This document shows, piece by piece, positions 38,224-48,008 of a stretch of 64,000 bases of DNA. The translations under genes and the position numbers were made by a program. The stretch spans positions 1 to 64,000 of the forward strand of contig CAYQNU010000005.1 in the NCBI GenBank assembly GCA_964419055.1. Reading direction: 5' to 3'. Positions within the stretch are counted from its first letter, which is position 1. Each line of letters opens with the position of its first letter. This DNA is from CAYQNU01 sp964419055. GTDB taxonomy: Bacteria; Bacteroidota; Bacteroidia; Flavobacteriales_D; Parvicellaceae. The notes under the pieces were generated by a model that saw nothing but the letters and a program-made list of their open reading frames with translations, ran no database searches and was not told the origin of the DNA.

Positions 38224-39192
38224 ATGAGTAAAATAGCGGTATTGACATCAGGGGGAGACGCACCAGGAATGAATGCTTGTATAAGAGCTATTGTGAGAAC
38301 GGGAGTTTATTTTAATCACGAAATTATTGGTGTGAAACGAGGGTATGAAGGTTTGATTGATGGTGATTTTATTTCACTAAAAGCAAATGACGTGGCTAAC
38401 ATCATCCAAAGAGGGGGAACCCTTTTAAAAACGGCTCGAAGTGCCCGGTTCATGAAAAAGGAATTTCGTCAAGTAGCTTTTGATGTCTTAAGTGAAAACA
38501 AAATAGACGCATTAATAACAATTGGAGGAGATGGAACCTTTACTGGGGCTAAAATATTTTTAGAAGAACATCCGTTTCAAATTGTAGGATTGCCTGGAAC
38601 CATTGATAATGATTTGTACGGAACTGATTTTACAATAGGATATGATTCAGCTATTAATACTGTGGTTCAAGCAGTAGATAAAATTAGAGACACCGCCATG
38701 AGTCACGATAGAATTTTTATTGTTGAGGTGATGGGGAAGGATGCCGGATTCATTGCTTTACGTTCTGGTATTGCTGCTGGTGCTGAAGCTATTTTAGTTC
38801 CCGAAACACCCACTTATATCAATCACTTGTTGGATAAGTTATCTTCTCGAAGAAAAGATAAATCGAGTGCAATAATAATTGTAGCGGAAGGTGATGATTT
38901 TGGTGGTGCTCAAAAAGTCAGCGAAGCCATAAAACAAGCATATCCTGATTTTGATTGCAAAGTTTCAATCTTGGGACATATGCAAAGAGGAGGAAGTCCT
39001 TCTGCTATGGATAGAGTATTGGCAAGTCATTTAGGTGCAGGTGCCATAAAAGCAATTATGGAAGGGAAAAGCAATTGTATGGTTGGTATGACCAATAAAC
39101 AATTGTCGTATACTCCTTTTGAAAAAGCTATAAAACATCACCAACATGTAAGTGAAAATCTACTGAATTTAGCCGAGATGTTATCTATTTAA
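38224..39192 (+). CDS. pfkA: ATP-dependent 6-phosphofructokinase
   Basis: A 322-residue bacterial-type phosphofructokinase. ATP-binding TSGGDAPGMN lies at 8-17 and GGDGTFTGA near 102. The catalytic GTIDND follows, with Asp as proton acceptor, then the substrate block EVMGKDAGFIAL and the C-terminal LGHMQRGGSPSAMDR. It phosphorylates fructose-6-phosphate in glycolysis. The ATP-type glycine after GGDG favours ATP over pyrophosphate. It is monocistronic. Confidence 0.97.
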   Translation: MSKIAVLTSGGDAPGMNACIRAIVRTGVYFNHEIIGVKRGYEGLIDGDFISLKANDVANIIQRGGTLLKTARSARFMKKEFRQVAFDVLSENKIDALITIGGDGTFTGAKIFLEEHPFQIVGLPGTIDNDLYGTDFTIGYDSAINTVVQAVDKIRDTAMSHDRIFIVEVMGKDAGFIALRSGIAAGAEAILVPETPTYINHLLDKLSSRRKDKSSAIIIVAEGDDFGGAQKVSEAIKQAYPDFDCKVSILGHMQRGGSPSAMDRVLASHLGAGAIKAIMEGKSNCMVGMTNKQLSYTPFEKAIKHHQHVSENLLNLAEMLSI

Positions 39193-39348
39193 TTCATTGT
39201 CGTTAGATTTAGATCTCTTGTGTAGTTTCTGTTTTTTGCATTTTTTTCTATATTTCACTTATCTAATAATTGAATAAATATTAGCCTACTATTAGCAAAT
39301 AATCTTACCTTTACAATCTAAATTTTGTAGAAGTTAATCATCGATATT

Positions 39349-40665
39349 ATGGGATTTAAAGAGAGTTCGCAGGATGAATGGAAATCGAAAATCTTGTCTG
39401 ATTTAAAAGGAAAGCCAATTGATTCATTAATTTGGCAAAGTGAGATAGGGGCTATTGATCCAGTATTATTTGATTTCAAAGAAAATGAACAAATTCCAGG
39501 GGTTTTTCCATTTCAAAGAGGTACTAAATTTGATTCAAATCAATGGGGAATAGCTGTCAGGATAAATGAGAAAGATGTAAAAAAAGCCAATGCATTGATT
39601 TTACAATCACTTTCTGAGGGAGCAAATTATTTAAAAATCATGCAGCCTAACGTACACCAATTGGCTGTGTTATTTGAAAATGTGATGATGGATATTATAT
39701 CCATACAGATTATTACCACCGCTGATGAAGTTGAAGAAGTCGAAAGTGCTCTACATTCTTATTGCACTTCGAAAGGTTATGCGTTTGATGATATTGATGT
39801 GATTGTTTTTTCGGATTCTTTATTCGAGTATTTTAGTTCTAATGAAATTAAAGGAACTTCAAAAAATGGGCTATTTTTAGTTAATGCAAATGGTTATGCT
39901 CAAGGAGGTGCTTTAATTCAACATCAAATTGGTTGGGCATTGGCTCACGGTCATTATTACTTATCTGAATTAATTGAAAATGGAGTCAATCCTGATGATG
40001 CTGCTTCAAAAATTGAATTTGAATGGGCAATCGGAACTACTTATTTTCTTGAAATTGCTAAAATTCGTGCATTCAGAGTTTTGTGGTCGTTTATTTTAAA
40101 AAATTATGGTGTTTCAGACGAAAACTGTAAAACCAAAATTCATTGTTTGACTTCTAATTTTTACATGTCTAATTTAGATATTCATACTAATCTTTTAAGA
40201 ACCACAACATCAGCAATGGCAGCCGTTATTTCAGGTGCTGATACTTTGGAAGTATTACCTTATGATATGAATCTAAAGGAGGAACTTAAAAAAGAAGATG
40301 CTCAACGATTAGCTATTAATATACAATTAGTTTTACAAGAAGAAGCCTATTTAAACCAAGTTGTAGATGCTGCTGGAGGTTCCTATTATATTGAATCCAT
40401 TACTGAGAAACTAAAGCATGAAGGATATACTTTTTTTCAAAAGATAGAACAGCAAGGAGGCATTATCAATCATTTTCAAAATGGAGATTTGCTGAATACC
40501 ATGAATGCGGATTTAAACTACAGAAAACAATTATACAAAGATAATTCGACCATCTTAATAGGGGTGAATAAATTCCCAAATGCCAAGGAAGTAAATAAAG
40601 AAGATGTTGTAATTGATTTTACCCACGAAAACACCATAAAAACTGTTCGTTTAGCACAATTATAA
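39349..40665 (+). CDS. mutA: Methylmalonyl-CoA mutase small subunit
   Basis: A 438-residue TIM-barrel subunit. It lacks the C-terminal B12-binding domain, as expected for the non-catalytic partner. Segments such as IGWALAHGHYYLSELIENG and AAGGSYYIESITEKL align with the large subunit's barrel. It forms the heterodimer that interconverts succinyl-CoA and methylmalonyl-CoA. Its stop codon shares one base with the start of the large-subunit gene (TAATG), indicating translational coupling. Confidence 0.95.
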   Translation: MGFKESSQDEWKSKILSDLKGKPIDSLIWQSEIGAIDPVLFDFKENEQIPGVFPFQRGTKFDSNQWGIAVRINEKDVKKANALILQSLSEGANYLKIMQPNVHQLAVLFENVMMDIISIQIITTADEVEEVESALHSYCTSKGYAFDDIDVIVFSDSLFEYFSSNEIKGTSKNGLFLVNANGYAQGGALIQHQIGWALAHGHYYLSELIENGVNPDDAASKIEFEWAIGTTYFLEIAKIRAFRVLWSFILKNYGVSDENCKTKIHCLTSNFYMSNLDIHTNLLRTTTSAMAAVISGADTLEVLPYDMNLKEELKKEDAQRLAINIQLVLQEEAYLNQVVDAAGGSYYIESITEKLKHEGYTFFQKIEQQGGIINHFQNGDLLNTMNADLNYRKQLYKDNSTILIGVNKFPNAKEVNKEDVVIDFTHENTIKTVRLAQL

Positions 40666-42800
40666 TGAAAATTATTATGCGTAAAGATTTTTCAAAAATA
40701 CCTTATATTGAGCCCATTTCAACGGTAAATGCCACTGAATCTACCAATGAGCGAGAAACACCTGAAAAAATTCTATTAAAATCGTTTTACAAGGTTAAGG
40801 ATATAGAACAATTATCTCACTTAAAATACGTTGCGGGTATCGCACCTTTTCTGAGAGGACCCTACAGCACAATGTATTTGAGCAATCCTTGGACCATACG
40901 TCAATATGCTGGTTTTAGTACAGCAGAGGAGTCGAATGCTTTTTATAGACGAAACTTAGCGGCTGGTCAAAAAGGACTTTCAGTTGCTTTTGATTTAGCT
41001 ACACATAGAGGTTATGACAGTGATCACGCACGTGTAAGAGGAGATGTAGGTAAAGCGGGTGTAGCTATTGATTCTGTGTTAGATATGAAAATTTTGTTTG
41101 ACCAGATTCCGTTAAACGAAATGTCGGTTTCTATGACCATGAATGGTGCCGTTTTGCCGATTATGGCTTTTTATATTGTAGCTGCCGAAGAGCAAGGTGT
41201 AGATGTATCTCAATTATCTGGTACCATCCAAAATGATATATTAAAGGAGTTTATGGTGCGCAACACGTATATTTATCCTCCGTTACCTTCAATGCGAATA
41301 ATAGCTGATATTTTTGAGTTTACTTCACAAAAAATGCCTAAATTTAATTCCATAAGCATTTCTGGTTATCATATGCAAGAAGCCGGTGCTACAGCGGATA
41401 TTGAATTAGCTTATACATTAGCCGATGGATTGGAGTACTTAAGAACGGGAATTCAAGCTGGATTAGATGTTGATGCTTTTGCTCCACGTTTGTCGTTCTT
41501 TTGGGCTATTGGGATGAATCATTTTATGGAAATTGCCAAGATGAGAGCGGGGAGAATGCTTTGGGCTAAAATTGTACAGCAGTTTAATCCTAAAAACGAA
41601 AAATCATTGGCCTTACGAACCCATTGTCAAACCAGCGGATGGAGTTTAACGGAGCAAGATGCATACAATAATGTTGCAAGAACGTGTGTTGAAGCGTTAG
41701 CGGCAGCTTTAGGAGGAACTCAATCGTTACACACTAATGCTTTTGATGAAGCTATTGCATTACCAACCGATTATTCGGCACGTATAGCTAGAAATACTCA
41801 GATTTTTCTGCAAGAAGAAACCTACATTACAAAAGGAATTGATCCTTGGGCGGGGTCCTATTATGTGGAGCAACTGACAGCTGAATTGGCTGAAAAAGCT
41901 TGGAAGTTAATTGAAGAAGTTGAGGCGTTGGGCGGAATGGCAAAAGCAATTGAATCAGGTGTGCCAAAAATGCGAATTGAAGAGGCTGCTGCAAGAAAGC
42001 AAGCCCGAATTGATTCTCAGCGAGATATAATTGTTGGTGTAAATGCCTATAGAACCAAGCAAGAGCAACAGTTTGACATATTGGAAGTTGATAATGATAA
42101 AGTAAGAGAAGGACAAATAGCTCGCTTGAATAAAATGAAAGCCGAACGTGATGGTCAAAAAGTAACTGATGCGTTACAAGAATTATCAAAAAGTGCTGAA
42201 AGTGGCAAGGGAAATTTGTTGGAGTTAGCGGTGGTAGCTGCTCGTGAAAGAGCCACTTTAGGAGAGATATCAGACGCGTTAGAGAAACATTTTGGTCGAT
42301 ATAAAGCAACAATTAAGAGTATTTCAGGTATTTATTCAGCAGAAGTTATGGAAGATCCCGATTTTAAAATGGCGCATGAAAAAGTGTTAGCTTTTGAAAA
42401 ACGTGAAGGTAGACGACCTAGAATAATGGTCGTTAAAATGGGTCAAGACGGACACGACAGAGGTGCAAAAGTAATCAGTACAGCCTATGCTGATATTGGT
42501 TTTGATGTAGATATTGGACCTTTGTTTCAAACTCCTTATGAAGCAGCAAAACAGGCAGTTGAAAATGATGTTCACTTTTTAGGTGTATCTTCTTTAGCAG
42601 CAGGACATAAGACTCTTATACCTGAAGTGATTGATGAATTAAAAAAATTAGGAAGAGAAGATATTGTAGTCATTGCGGGTGGAGTTATTCCTCAGCAAGA
42701 TTATCAATTTTTGTTTGATGCCGGTGTTGCGGCCGTATTTGGTCCAGGTACAAAAATCAGCAAAGCAGCTATAGATATGTTAAGTTTGTTTGAGGATTAG
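40665..42800 (+). CDS. mutB: Methylmalonyl-CoA mutase large (catalytic) subunit
   Basis: A 711-residue adenosylcobalamin enzyme. The TIM barrel (about 40-420) contains RQYAGFSTAEESNAFYRR and GLSVAFDLATHRGYDSDH. The cobalamin domain (about 580-708) carries DGHDRG with the cobalt-ligating histidine near residue 596 and GGVIPQQDY. It interconverts (R)-methylmalonyl-CoA and succinyl-CoA, linking propionate metabolism to the TCA cycle. A second ATG at 40677 is possible. No cobalamin riboswitch was evident upstream of mutA. Confidence 0.97.
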   Translation: MKIIMRKDFSKIPYIEPISTVNATESTNERETPEKILLKSFYKVKDIEQLSHLKYVAGIAPFLRGPYSTMYLSNPWTIRQYAGFSTAEESNAFYRRNLAAGQKGLSVAFDLATHRGYDSDHARVRGDVGKAGVAIDSVLDMKILFDQIPLNEMSVSMTMNGAVLPIMAFYIVAAEEQGVDVSQLSGTIQNDILKEFMVRNTYIYPPLPSMRIIADIFEFTSQKMPKFNSISISGYHMQEAGATADIELAYTLADGLEYLRTGIQAGLDVDAFAPRLSFFWAIGMNHFMEIAKMRAGRMLWAKIVQQFNPKNEKSLALRTHCQTSGWSLTEQDAYNNVARTCVEALAAALGGTQSLHTNAFDEAIALPTDYSARIARNTQIFLQEETYITKGIDPWAGSYYVEQLTAELAEKAWKLIEEVEALGGMAKAIESGVPKMRIEEAAARKQARIDSQRDIIVGVNAYRTKQEQQFDILEVDNDKVREGQIARLNKMKAERDGQKVTDALQELSKSAESGKGNLLELAVVAARERATLGEISDALEKHFGRYKATIKSISGIYSAEVMEDPDFKMAHEKVLAFEKREGRRPRIMVVKMGQDGHDRGAKVISTAYADIGFDVDIGPLFQTPYEAAKQAVENDVHFLGVSSLAAGHKTLIPEVIDELKKLGREDIVVIAGGVIPQQDYQFLFDAGVAAVFGPGTKISKAAIDMLSLFED

Positions 42801-42941
42801 TCTAGAAGATTCAAGATGTTAGAAATGTAATTCGATTTACAGTTCTACTATCTATCGTTTAAAGTAAATTATCGATAAGCTTTCATCAATTTACGATTTT
42901 AGAAGTACGATTGACGATTGATAACTCCGAAAAAAGGATAA

Positions 42942-43053
42942 ATCTAACATCTAAAATCTAAAATCTAACATCTAAAATCTAACATCTAACATCTAAAATC
43001 TAACATCTAAAATCTAACATCTAAAATCTAACATCTAAAATCTACAATCTAAA
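42942..43053. repeat. Sixteen tandem heptamers (ATCTAAA/ATCTAAC)
   Basis: Exactly 16 units of seven bases fill 42942-43053 with no frame slip. Nine are ATCTAAA (or the single ATCTACA variant counted apart), and the rest are ATCTAAC. The last unit ends six bases before the ATG of the next gene. Upstream (42880-42930) are looser cousins such as tacgatt and gacgattgat. The position makes the array part of the leader or promoter of the downstream gene. Confidence 0.97.
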
Positions 43054-43059
43054 ATAATA

Positions 43060-43632
43060 ATGTTCTGGGGACACGAAACAATAAAAGGCTTAGGTGATGC
43101 AAAAATCAAAGATTTTTGGCAATGGACCTATTCTGATATTCTCATAAACAAGAATCGTGAAGATTTTGGTTTGTTTTTAGTTGCTCATGCGTTAGAATTG
43201 ACTAAGATGCCTCGTATTGATTGGGGGCTCGTTGATTTACGTTATAGAAAAAAGAAAATAGCTGTTCGTACCTCAGGTTACATCCAAAGTTGGCGTCAAA
43301 AAGCTCCAAAACGTATCTTATTTGATATTTCGCCTAAAACGGGTATTGATGCCAAGAGAGAAGATTCTATGACCTTTAGAAATAGGGAAGCTGAAGTGTA
43401 TATCTTTTGTGTTCTCACTGAAAAAGAAGTAGCAAAGGCTGATGTCCTCAACTTAGATCAATGGCAATTTTATGTAGTAAGAACAGCTACCTTGGACGAA
43501 ATAGTACCCACAAAAAAGAAAATAGGTATTCGTCCTCTTCAACAAATAGCTTCACCTGTTCATTACACTAAACTCAAAGATATTTTAGATATTTTGATTG
43601 ATGCAGAGTTGACAGAAGGATTGGTGCTTTAA
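43060..43632 (+). CDS. Hypothetical protein, possible nuclease-like fold
   Basis: 190 residues, soluble, no signal peptide. The centre shows a D-containing strand (WGLVDLRYRKKKIAVRTSGYI) and a later REAEVYIFCVLT strand followed by QWQFYVVRT. This beta pattern recalls PD-(D/E)xK-like folds, but I cannot point to a complete active site. I do not recognise the family. The start codon follows the heptamer array directly, so its expression could change with repeat number. Confidence 0.65.
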   Translation: MFWGHETIKGLGDAKIKDFWQWTYSDILINKNREDFGLFLVAHALELTKMPRIDWGLVDLRYRKKKIAVRTSGYIQSWRQKAPKRILFDISPKTGIDAKREDSMTFRNREAEVYIFCVLTEKEVAKADVLNLDQWQFYVVRTATLDEIVPTKKKIGIRPLQQIASPVHYTKLKDILDILIDAELTEGLVL

Positions 43633-43640
43633 TAATAAAA

Positions 43641-45170
43641 CTAAAACTTTGCATTCATTGTTTTTCGTTGAATACTTACTTTACCGCTGCGGTAGTCAAA
43701 GTCTGCTTCCATATCAATAGTATAAATCAACTCTTTTTTCACACTTTCTCCCGGTTTTAATCGCATTTTCCAAATTACTTCCCCTGTTTCTTTAATTACT
43801 TTACCTCCAGAAACATTATCTAAAATAACCTCGGCTTCTTTCGTTTGTGAAATGGGGAATTGATCGATTAGTTCATATTCTATAGCGAATGAATTGTTGT
43901 TTTTCAATTCATATTGATAAGCCATTGTAATTTTTTTTCTTTTTGAAATGGTTTGAATTCTAAAATACTTTTGATCTGCAATTTCTGTTCTTCTCATAAA
44001 CACGCTATTATCTTTACCCACAGGCAATAATAAGGTATCCATAGATTCACTAAATTTTATGTTTGATTTACCTACAGAGTTGCCACCATAGTTAATATTA
44101 GCAACACCATCAATGTATCCCAATGTATCCCAATCCAATACCTGTGCTACTAAATACGTTTCTTGATCAACGCCTGGAAATCCATAATAATAAAATGTAG
44201 AGGGTAGGTTAACTGTTTCAATAGGAAAAGTAAAAACCGTACTGTTTGATTTGATTGAATAATTTCCTTTAAGCGTTCTTAATTTTAAAAAGGAAGGCAT
44301 GTCAACGTCATCATATTCCACTCCTTCCAATAGTTTTATTTGTTGTTGGTTATTCTCTACACTTTGATTTGGATTGTTGTAACTGTTACTTTGTTTGTAA
44401 TTGTATCCAATAACCCAAGGAGCATCCGCTTTTGGCAAACTATTGGGTGATTCTAATGGGAATGACGAAGAAAGACGTATGGAAATGTTTTCCCAATCTT
44501 CACCAGTTTGACTCATAGCTTTGGCCATGTATTTTATTTGGAGTGATGATTTAGATGGGTTTTCTACGGTTATTTCATAAGCTGGACTCCAACCAATTCC
44601 TCCACAAACATAATTCATTTTAAGCGGTTCCCTCAAGGTACTTTCTATTGATATATTTACTTTTAAAATAGCAGCATTTTCATTTTTTAATACAATTTCT
44701 TCCAACTTTTTAGCTTCTTCAATTTTGGAAATCACTTGGCGCAACTCTTTTTTGGATTGCATCATTTTTTGAGCATAAAATGCGGTCATTTTCTCTAAAT
44801 CCTCAACTTTATTAATGAACCCAGCTTCATTAAATTTTGTTTCAATCAAGGTGATGGTTTTATTAAGAGCCTCTTTTTCATCAAGGAGTTGATTAAATTC
44901 CTCTGCTGTTAATTTTCTAACAATGGTTTTATTAAGTATCGTGACTTCTTTGTTCGATATTTGCAATGAATTAAGAATGATTTTTGATGAAACATTCATA
45001 AAAACCAATTCATTTAAGCCAGGTTTCAATTCTGTTGTAGCTACTCTATTTACTAGAGCACCAGAATGGTAGATGATAACATCTTGAACTTTTGTATCTA
45101 CCGTAATTTCATTGGCAAAAACATTAAAGCCTAAATGGAGGAATACTAGGGCAAAGCAAAAAGATTTCAT
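43641..45170 (-). CDS. DUF4139 domain protein (MuiA-like)
   Basis: A 509-residue exported protein. The signal peptide (1-19) is followed by a DUF4140 N-terminal domain (VQDVIIYHSGALVNR near 28). A coiled-coil (about 85-165) and a C-terminal DUF4139 domain with MNYVCGGIGWSPAYEI near 180 follow. Family members were described as mucoidy inhibitor A; molecular function is not known. Predicted periplasmic or cell-surface. Confidence 0.88.
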   Translation of the reverse strand: MKSFCFALVFLHLGFNVFANEITVDTKVQDVIIYHSGALVNRVATTELKPGLNELVFMNVSSKIILNSLQISNKEVTILNKTIVRKLTAEEFNQLLDEKEALNKTITLIETKFNEAGFINKVEDLEKMTAFYAQKMMQSKKELRQVISKIEEAKKLEEIVLKNENAAILKVNISIESTLREPLKMNYVCGGIGWSPAYEITVENPSKSSLQIKYMAKAMSQTGEDWENISIRLSSSFPLESPNSLPKADAPWVIGYNYKQSNSYNNPNQSVENNQQQIKLLEGVEYDDVDMPSFLKLRTLKGNYSIKSNSTVFTFPIETVNLPSTFYYYGFPGVDQETYLVAQVLDWDTLGYIDGVANINYGGNSVGKSNIKFSESMDTLLLPVGKDNSVFMRRTEIADQKYFRIQTISKRKKITMAYQYELKNNNSFAIEYELIDQFPISQTKEAEVILDNVSGGKVIKETGEVIWKMRLKPGESVKKELIYTIDMEADFDYRSGKVSIQRKTMNAKF

Positions 45171-45334
45171 AAATTAATTGTATTATTAGTGGAAACAAAT
45201 ATATGAAGTTTAAAAAACTAAAGGTTAATTATTTGATTTATTCTTTAAAATTTTGAACCATCTTCAAATATAGTTGTATCCTGTAACAAATTCATTTACT
45301 TGAAATTATACAACTAACCTAAACCACTTCAATT

Positions 45335-45934
45335 ATGATTCGCACACACTCACCTCTACCACTACCTACAATTTCTGTGATGTTAGTTTCTGGAATTTTG
45401 CCTGTTACATCGGTAGCTTTACATTCCATGGAATGGGTTTCTATAAGATGGTTGATTATTCCAAACATGCTGTTTTTTATCTATTGTTTATTGCAGTTAA
45501 CTCAATTAACCGTAATTAAAAAAATAATTTGGAGAGGTTGGGTAAGTGGTTTATTAGGCGTTTTGTGTTATGACCTTACTCGAATTCCTTTTATGTATGC
45601 TGGTTGGGATGATTTTATCCCTTCTCTGGGTGGCTGGATTACCAATTCAGAACAAAATTTTTGGGTAGGTTATTTATGGAGATACTTAGGAAATGGAGCA
45701 GGGTTGGGGTTGGTTTTTTCGTTGTTGGTTTATTTCTTTAATTTAAGAAATACCATATTATTTGGAATTTTGTTTGGTATAGCCGTTTGCATTGGGTTAG
45801 ATATTGTTCTTTTAGCTTCATCATCTGCTCAAGAAATGATGTTTGCAGTAACTCCATTAACATGTATTGGTGGATTAGTTGGGCACTTAACATATGGAAT
45901 AGTATTGGGTTTTATGGCTAATAAGTTACTCTAA
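45335..45934 (+). CDS. Hypothetical polytopic membrane protein
   Basis: 199 residues with about six predicted membrane helices, including 13-30, 37-58, 67-85, 117-135, 138-160 and 170-195. The loop between helices holds YAGWDDFIPSLGGWITNSEQNFW. I do not recognise the family. It has no operon partner; the next gene starts 183 bp away. Confidence 0.65.
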   Translation: MIRTHSPLPLPTISVMLVSGILPVTSVALHSMEWVSIRWLIIPNMLFFIYCLLQLTQLTVIKKIIWRGWVSGLLGVLCYDLTRIPFMYAGWDDFIPSLGGWITNSEQNFWVGYLWRYLGNGAGLGLVFSLLVYFFNLRNTILFGILFGIAVCIGLDIVLLASSSAQEMMFAVTPLTCIGGLVGHLTYGIVLGFMANKLL

Positions 45935-46050
45935 TTTATTAGACTAGTTTTATGGATTTTTTGTTTACTATTATTAATGCATTTGCTCTATATTCTAGTT
46001 AAATAATCACAAATTTAAATAATAGACAATTTTACTCTAATTTCTTTTCA

Positions 46051-46079
46051 TTTGAGGTGTAATTTTTGATGTAAATTTG
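46051..46079 (+). promoter_or_regulatory. Well-formed Bacteroidota promoter
   Basis: TTTG at 46051-46054 and TAAATTTG at 46072-46079 are separated by 17 bases, a close match to the -33/-7 consensus. It lies 38 bases upstream of the TTG start at 46118. Confidence 0.7.
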
Positions 46080-46117
46080 CATACCCAATCGAGTTATAAA
46101 TCAATAAACAGTAAAAA

Positions 46118-47098
46118 TTGAATTCTTGGAAAGCCCTTTTAGAACAATTAAAGCGACCAACATCTTATGTTGTAATCGGTTTATTGTCACTTACAATAGC
46201 TTTTCCAATTTTCATTACTTTATATGCAGTATTTCCACCGCTTATTTTGGATGTTTCAATGGGCATTCAAGGTATTCGATTTGATAATTTTGTGCTTTTC
46301 ATTCTAATTTGGGGATTATTTTTTTGGTTGATTAAAAAGTATAATAAGTTCTTTTATTGGTCTTTTGGTTTAGGTTTATTTACATTAAGTTTATCGTCAA
46401 TCATCGGTTTTTATAGTTATCGAACACTATATCACGATTTTAGTGCTTTTATATATAATTTGAGTGATGAAGAAATTGATATTCAATTTGAAGAGGAAGG
46501 AACTAAATTTCCTAATAAACAACAGATTTTAAATGCCATTGATTACCGAAATGCGGTTGTCAAAAACAAAGCAAACAGTTGGGCGGTTAAAAATTTTCAA
46601 AAATACAGTTCGGTATTACCATCCTTAAAAATACTGCATTGTCTATCGATCTTCAAAGAGGTGAAAACACGGTGGAATTATGTTTATGATCCCAAAGGAC
46701 CTGACTATTTATCGCGAGCTAGTGTCACCTTATCTCAATTAAAAGACGATGACTTATTAAAAGGAGATTGTGATGATTACAGTATTTTGATGGCAGCACT
46801 TCTTACAGCCGTAGGAGGACAAGTTCAATTGGTTCTGACAGAAGTCGAAATGCCAGATGGGAGAGTGGCGGGACATATTTACCCGGAGTTGAATATTGGA
46901 AATTTCAAGGATTTAGAAAAAATTGGCTACGAAATTAAAAATGAGTTATTTGTAATTGAATCTATGGATAAACCCATTTATTATTACATTGATAAAGACA
47001 ATACCATTTGGTTAAATATGGACTATAATGATGATTATCCCGGAGGTAAATATCAAAGTAAATTAAGAAAAAGTGTATTGCTGGTAGAGGATAAATAA
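46118..47098 (+). CDS. Membrane protein with transglutaminase-like domain
   Basis: 326 residues. Three hydrophobic helices (about 18-40, 52-72, 78-98) are followed by a soluble domain. The block GDCDDYSILMAALLTAVGG (about 217-235) and the later AGHIYPEL give the Cys and His of a transglutaminase/cysteine-protease-like active site. The Asp is not certain. The start is TTG; the promoter upstream supports it. Substrate unknown. Confidence 0.75.
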   Translation: MNSWKALLEQLKRPTSYVVIGLLSLTIAFPIFITLYAVFPPLILDVSMGIQGIRFDNFVLFILIWGLFFWLIKKYNKFFYWSFGLGLFTLSLSSIIGFYSYRTLYHDFSAFIYNLSDEEIDIQFEEEGTKFPNKQQILNAIDYRNAVVKNKANSWAVKNFQKYSSVLPSLKILHCLSIFKEVKTRWNYVYDPKGPDYLSRASVTLSQLKDDDLLKGDCDDYSILMAALLTAVGGQVQLVLTEVEMPDGRVAGHIYPELNIGNFKDLEKIGYEIKNELFVIESMDKPIYYYIDKDNTIWLNMDYNDDYPGGKYQSKLRKSVLLVEDK

Positions 47099-47120
47099 AT
47101 CATTTTTTAAACACTTAAAT

Positions 47121-47366
47121 TTAATTTTTAAAAATGAGATCAATCTCTCTTGAAAGTTCCCAATCTTTTTCAGTAATGGTGTTATTTAGATCGTGAGTAC
47201 ATAAATAAAATATGATGGTGTTATACTCTTTCACCTCAAAATCGGGGTGATGATTTAATCTGTCTGCAACTCTTGCTAATGATGATAATTTTTCTATAAT
47301 TTCAGTAAATGATTTTAGTGCAAACGACTTTTGAAGTAAACCGTTTTTGATGGTCCAAGCTTTCAT
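47121..47366 (-). CDS. phhB: Pterin-4a-carbinolamine dehydratase
   Basis: An 81-residue protein with the conserved LNHHPDFEVKEYNTI and CTHDLNNTITEKD blocks; the histidines of both are catalytic in the family. It dehydrates 4a-hydroxytetrahydrobiopterin to recycle pterin cofactor for aromatic amino-acid hydroxylases. It is slightly shorter than common (about 95). No hydroxylase gene lies nearby. Confidence 0.9.
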   Translation of the reverse strand: MKAWTIKNGLLQKSFALKSFTEIIEKLSSLARVADRLNHHPDFEVKEYNTIIFYLCTHDLNNTITEKDWELSREIDLIFKN

Positions 47367-47636
47367 TTAATTTTTTGTTTTTATGTGATTCTTGCATTTT
47401 CAAGCTGTGACAATTAGTTACGGTTTCATTTCCTTTAATTCTCACACTTGATAAATTGTTTAATGAGAACTTAAATTGAATTGGTATAGCTGTATACGTT
47501 ATAGATAACAAGCATTAATTTATCAAATATAAGAAAAATAGCAACAAATCCATTAAAATATTTAGTAAAGTTGCTCACTATTTTCTAGATAATCAGTTAT
47601 TTAAAAAAACATTTGTTTTGATGCTTTTTCTTATTT
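47367..47636. other. AT-rich intergenic stretch, no gene seen
   Basis: A short minus-strand open frame here (47302-47511) overlaps the dehydratase gene and has no family features, so I treat it as chance. Nothing else is recognisable before the palindromic repeat. Confidence 0.5.
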
Positions 47637-47931
47637 ATCCCGAAGGGATTATAGAGTTATTGAAAAGGTTATTTCGGAAGTTGTTCGACCCCGTAGGGGT
47701 CGTATAGTTACACATTCACATACGGTTATAACTATTTGAATCCTTCGGATTCTTTTTTAAGGATTGTTATAATCACTTGAGGATTGGATTCGGTTTGAGT
47801 TATAATTATTAATCCCTGAGGGATTACATAGTTATTGAAAAGGATATTCCCGTAGTTGTTCGACCCCTTAGGGGTCGTATATTTGCGGATTCATGTACGA
47901 TTATAACTATTTGAATCCTTCGGATTCTTTT
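47637..47931. repeat. Two direct copies of a triple-palindrome repeat
   Basis: Copy 1 (47637-47754) and copy 2 (about 47810-47931) lie about 175 bp apart. Each has three small palindromes in the same order: atcccgaagggat or aatccctgagggatt, then gacccc-nta-ggggtc (47687-47701 and 47862-47876), then gaatccttcggattc (47738-47752 and 47913-47927). Between them is gttattgaaaagg. No reading frame is present. It is REP-like, just downstream of the pnp terminator. Confidence 0.85.
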
Positions 47932-47953
47932 TGGGTGTGTATACAACAAAAAA

Positions 47954-47983
47954 AAACCTCCTCAGCTCAAGCCAAGGAGGTTT
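47954..47983 (-). terminator. Terminator of pnp
   Basis: On the minus strand the stem aaacctcct ... aggaggttt is followed by a long T run, 26 bases after the pnp stop. Confidence 0.9.
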
Positions 47984-48008
47984 CTATATTCTAAAAATCT
48001 TAATTGAA

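Noticed and set aside
39193..39348. Cobalamin riboswitch upstream of mutA
   Set aside because: The 156-bp region is AT-rich and shows no B12-box-like conserved sequence.
41827..42312. 161-codon minus-strand open frame inside mutB
   Set aside because: It is antisense to a well-conserved enzyme and has the biased composition expected of a shadow frame.
47302..47511. Small minus-strand open frame next to the pterin dehydratase
   Set aside because: It overlaps the dehydratase in another frame and has no recognisable feature.
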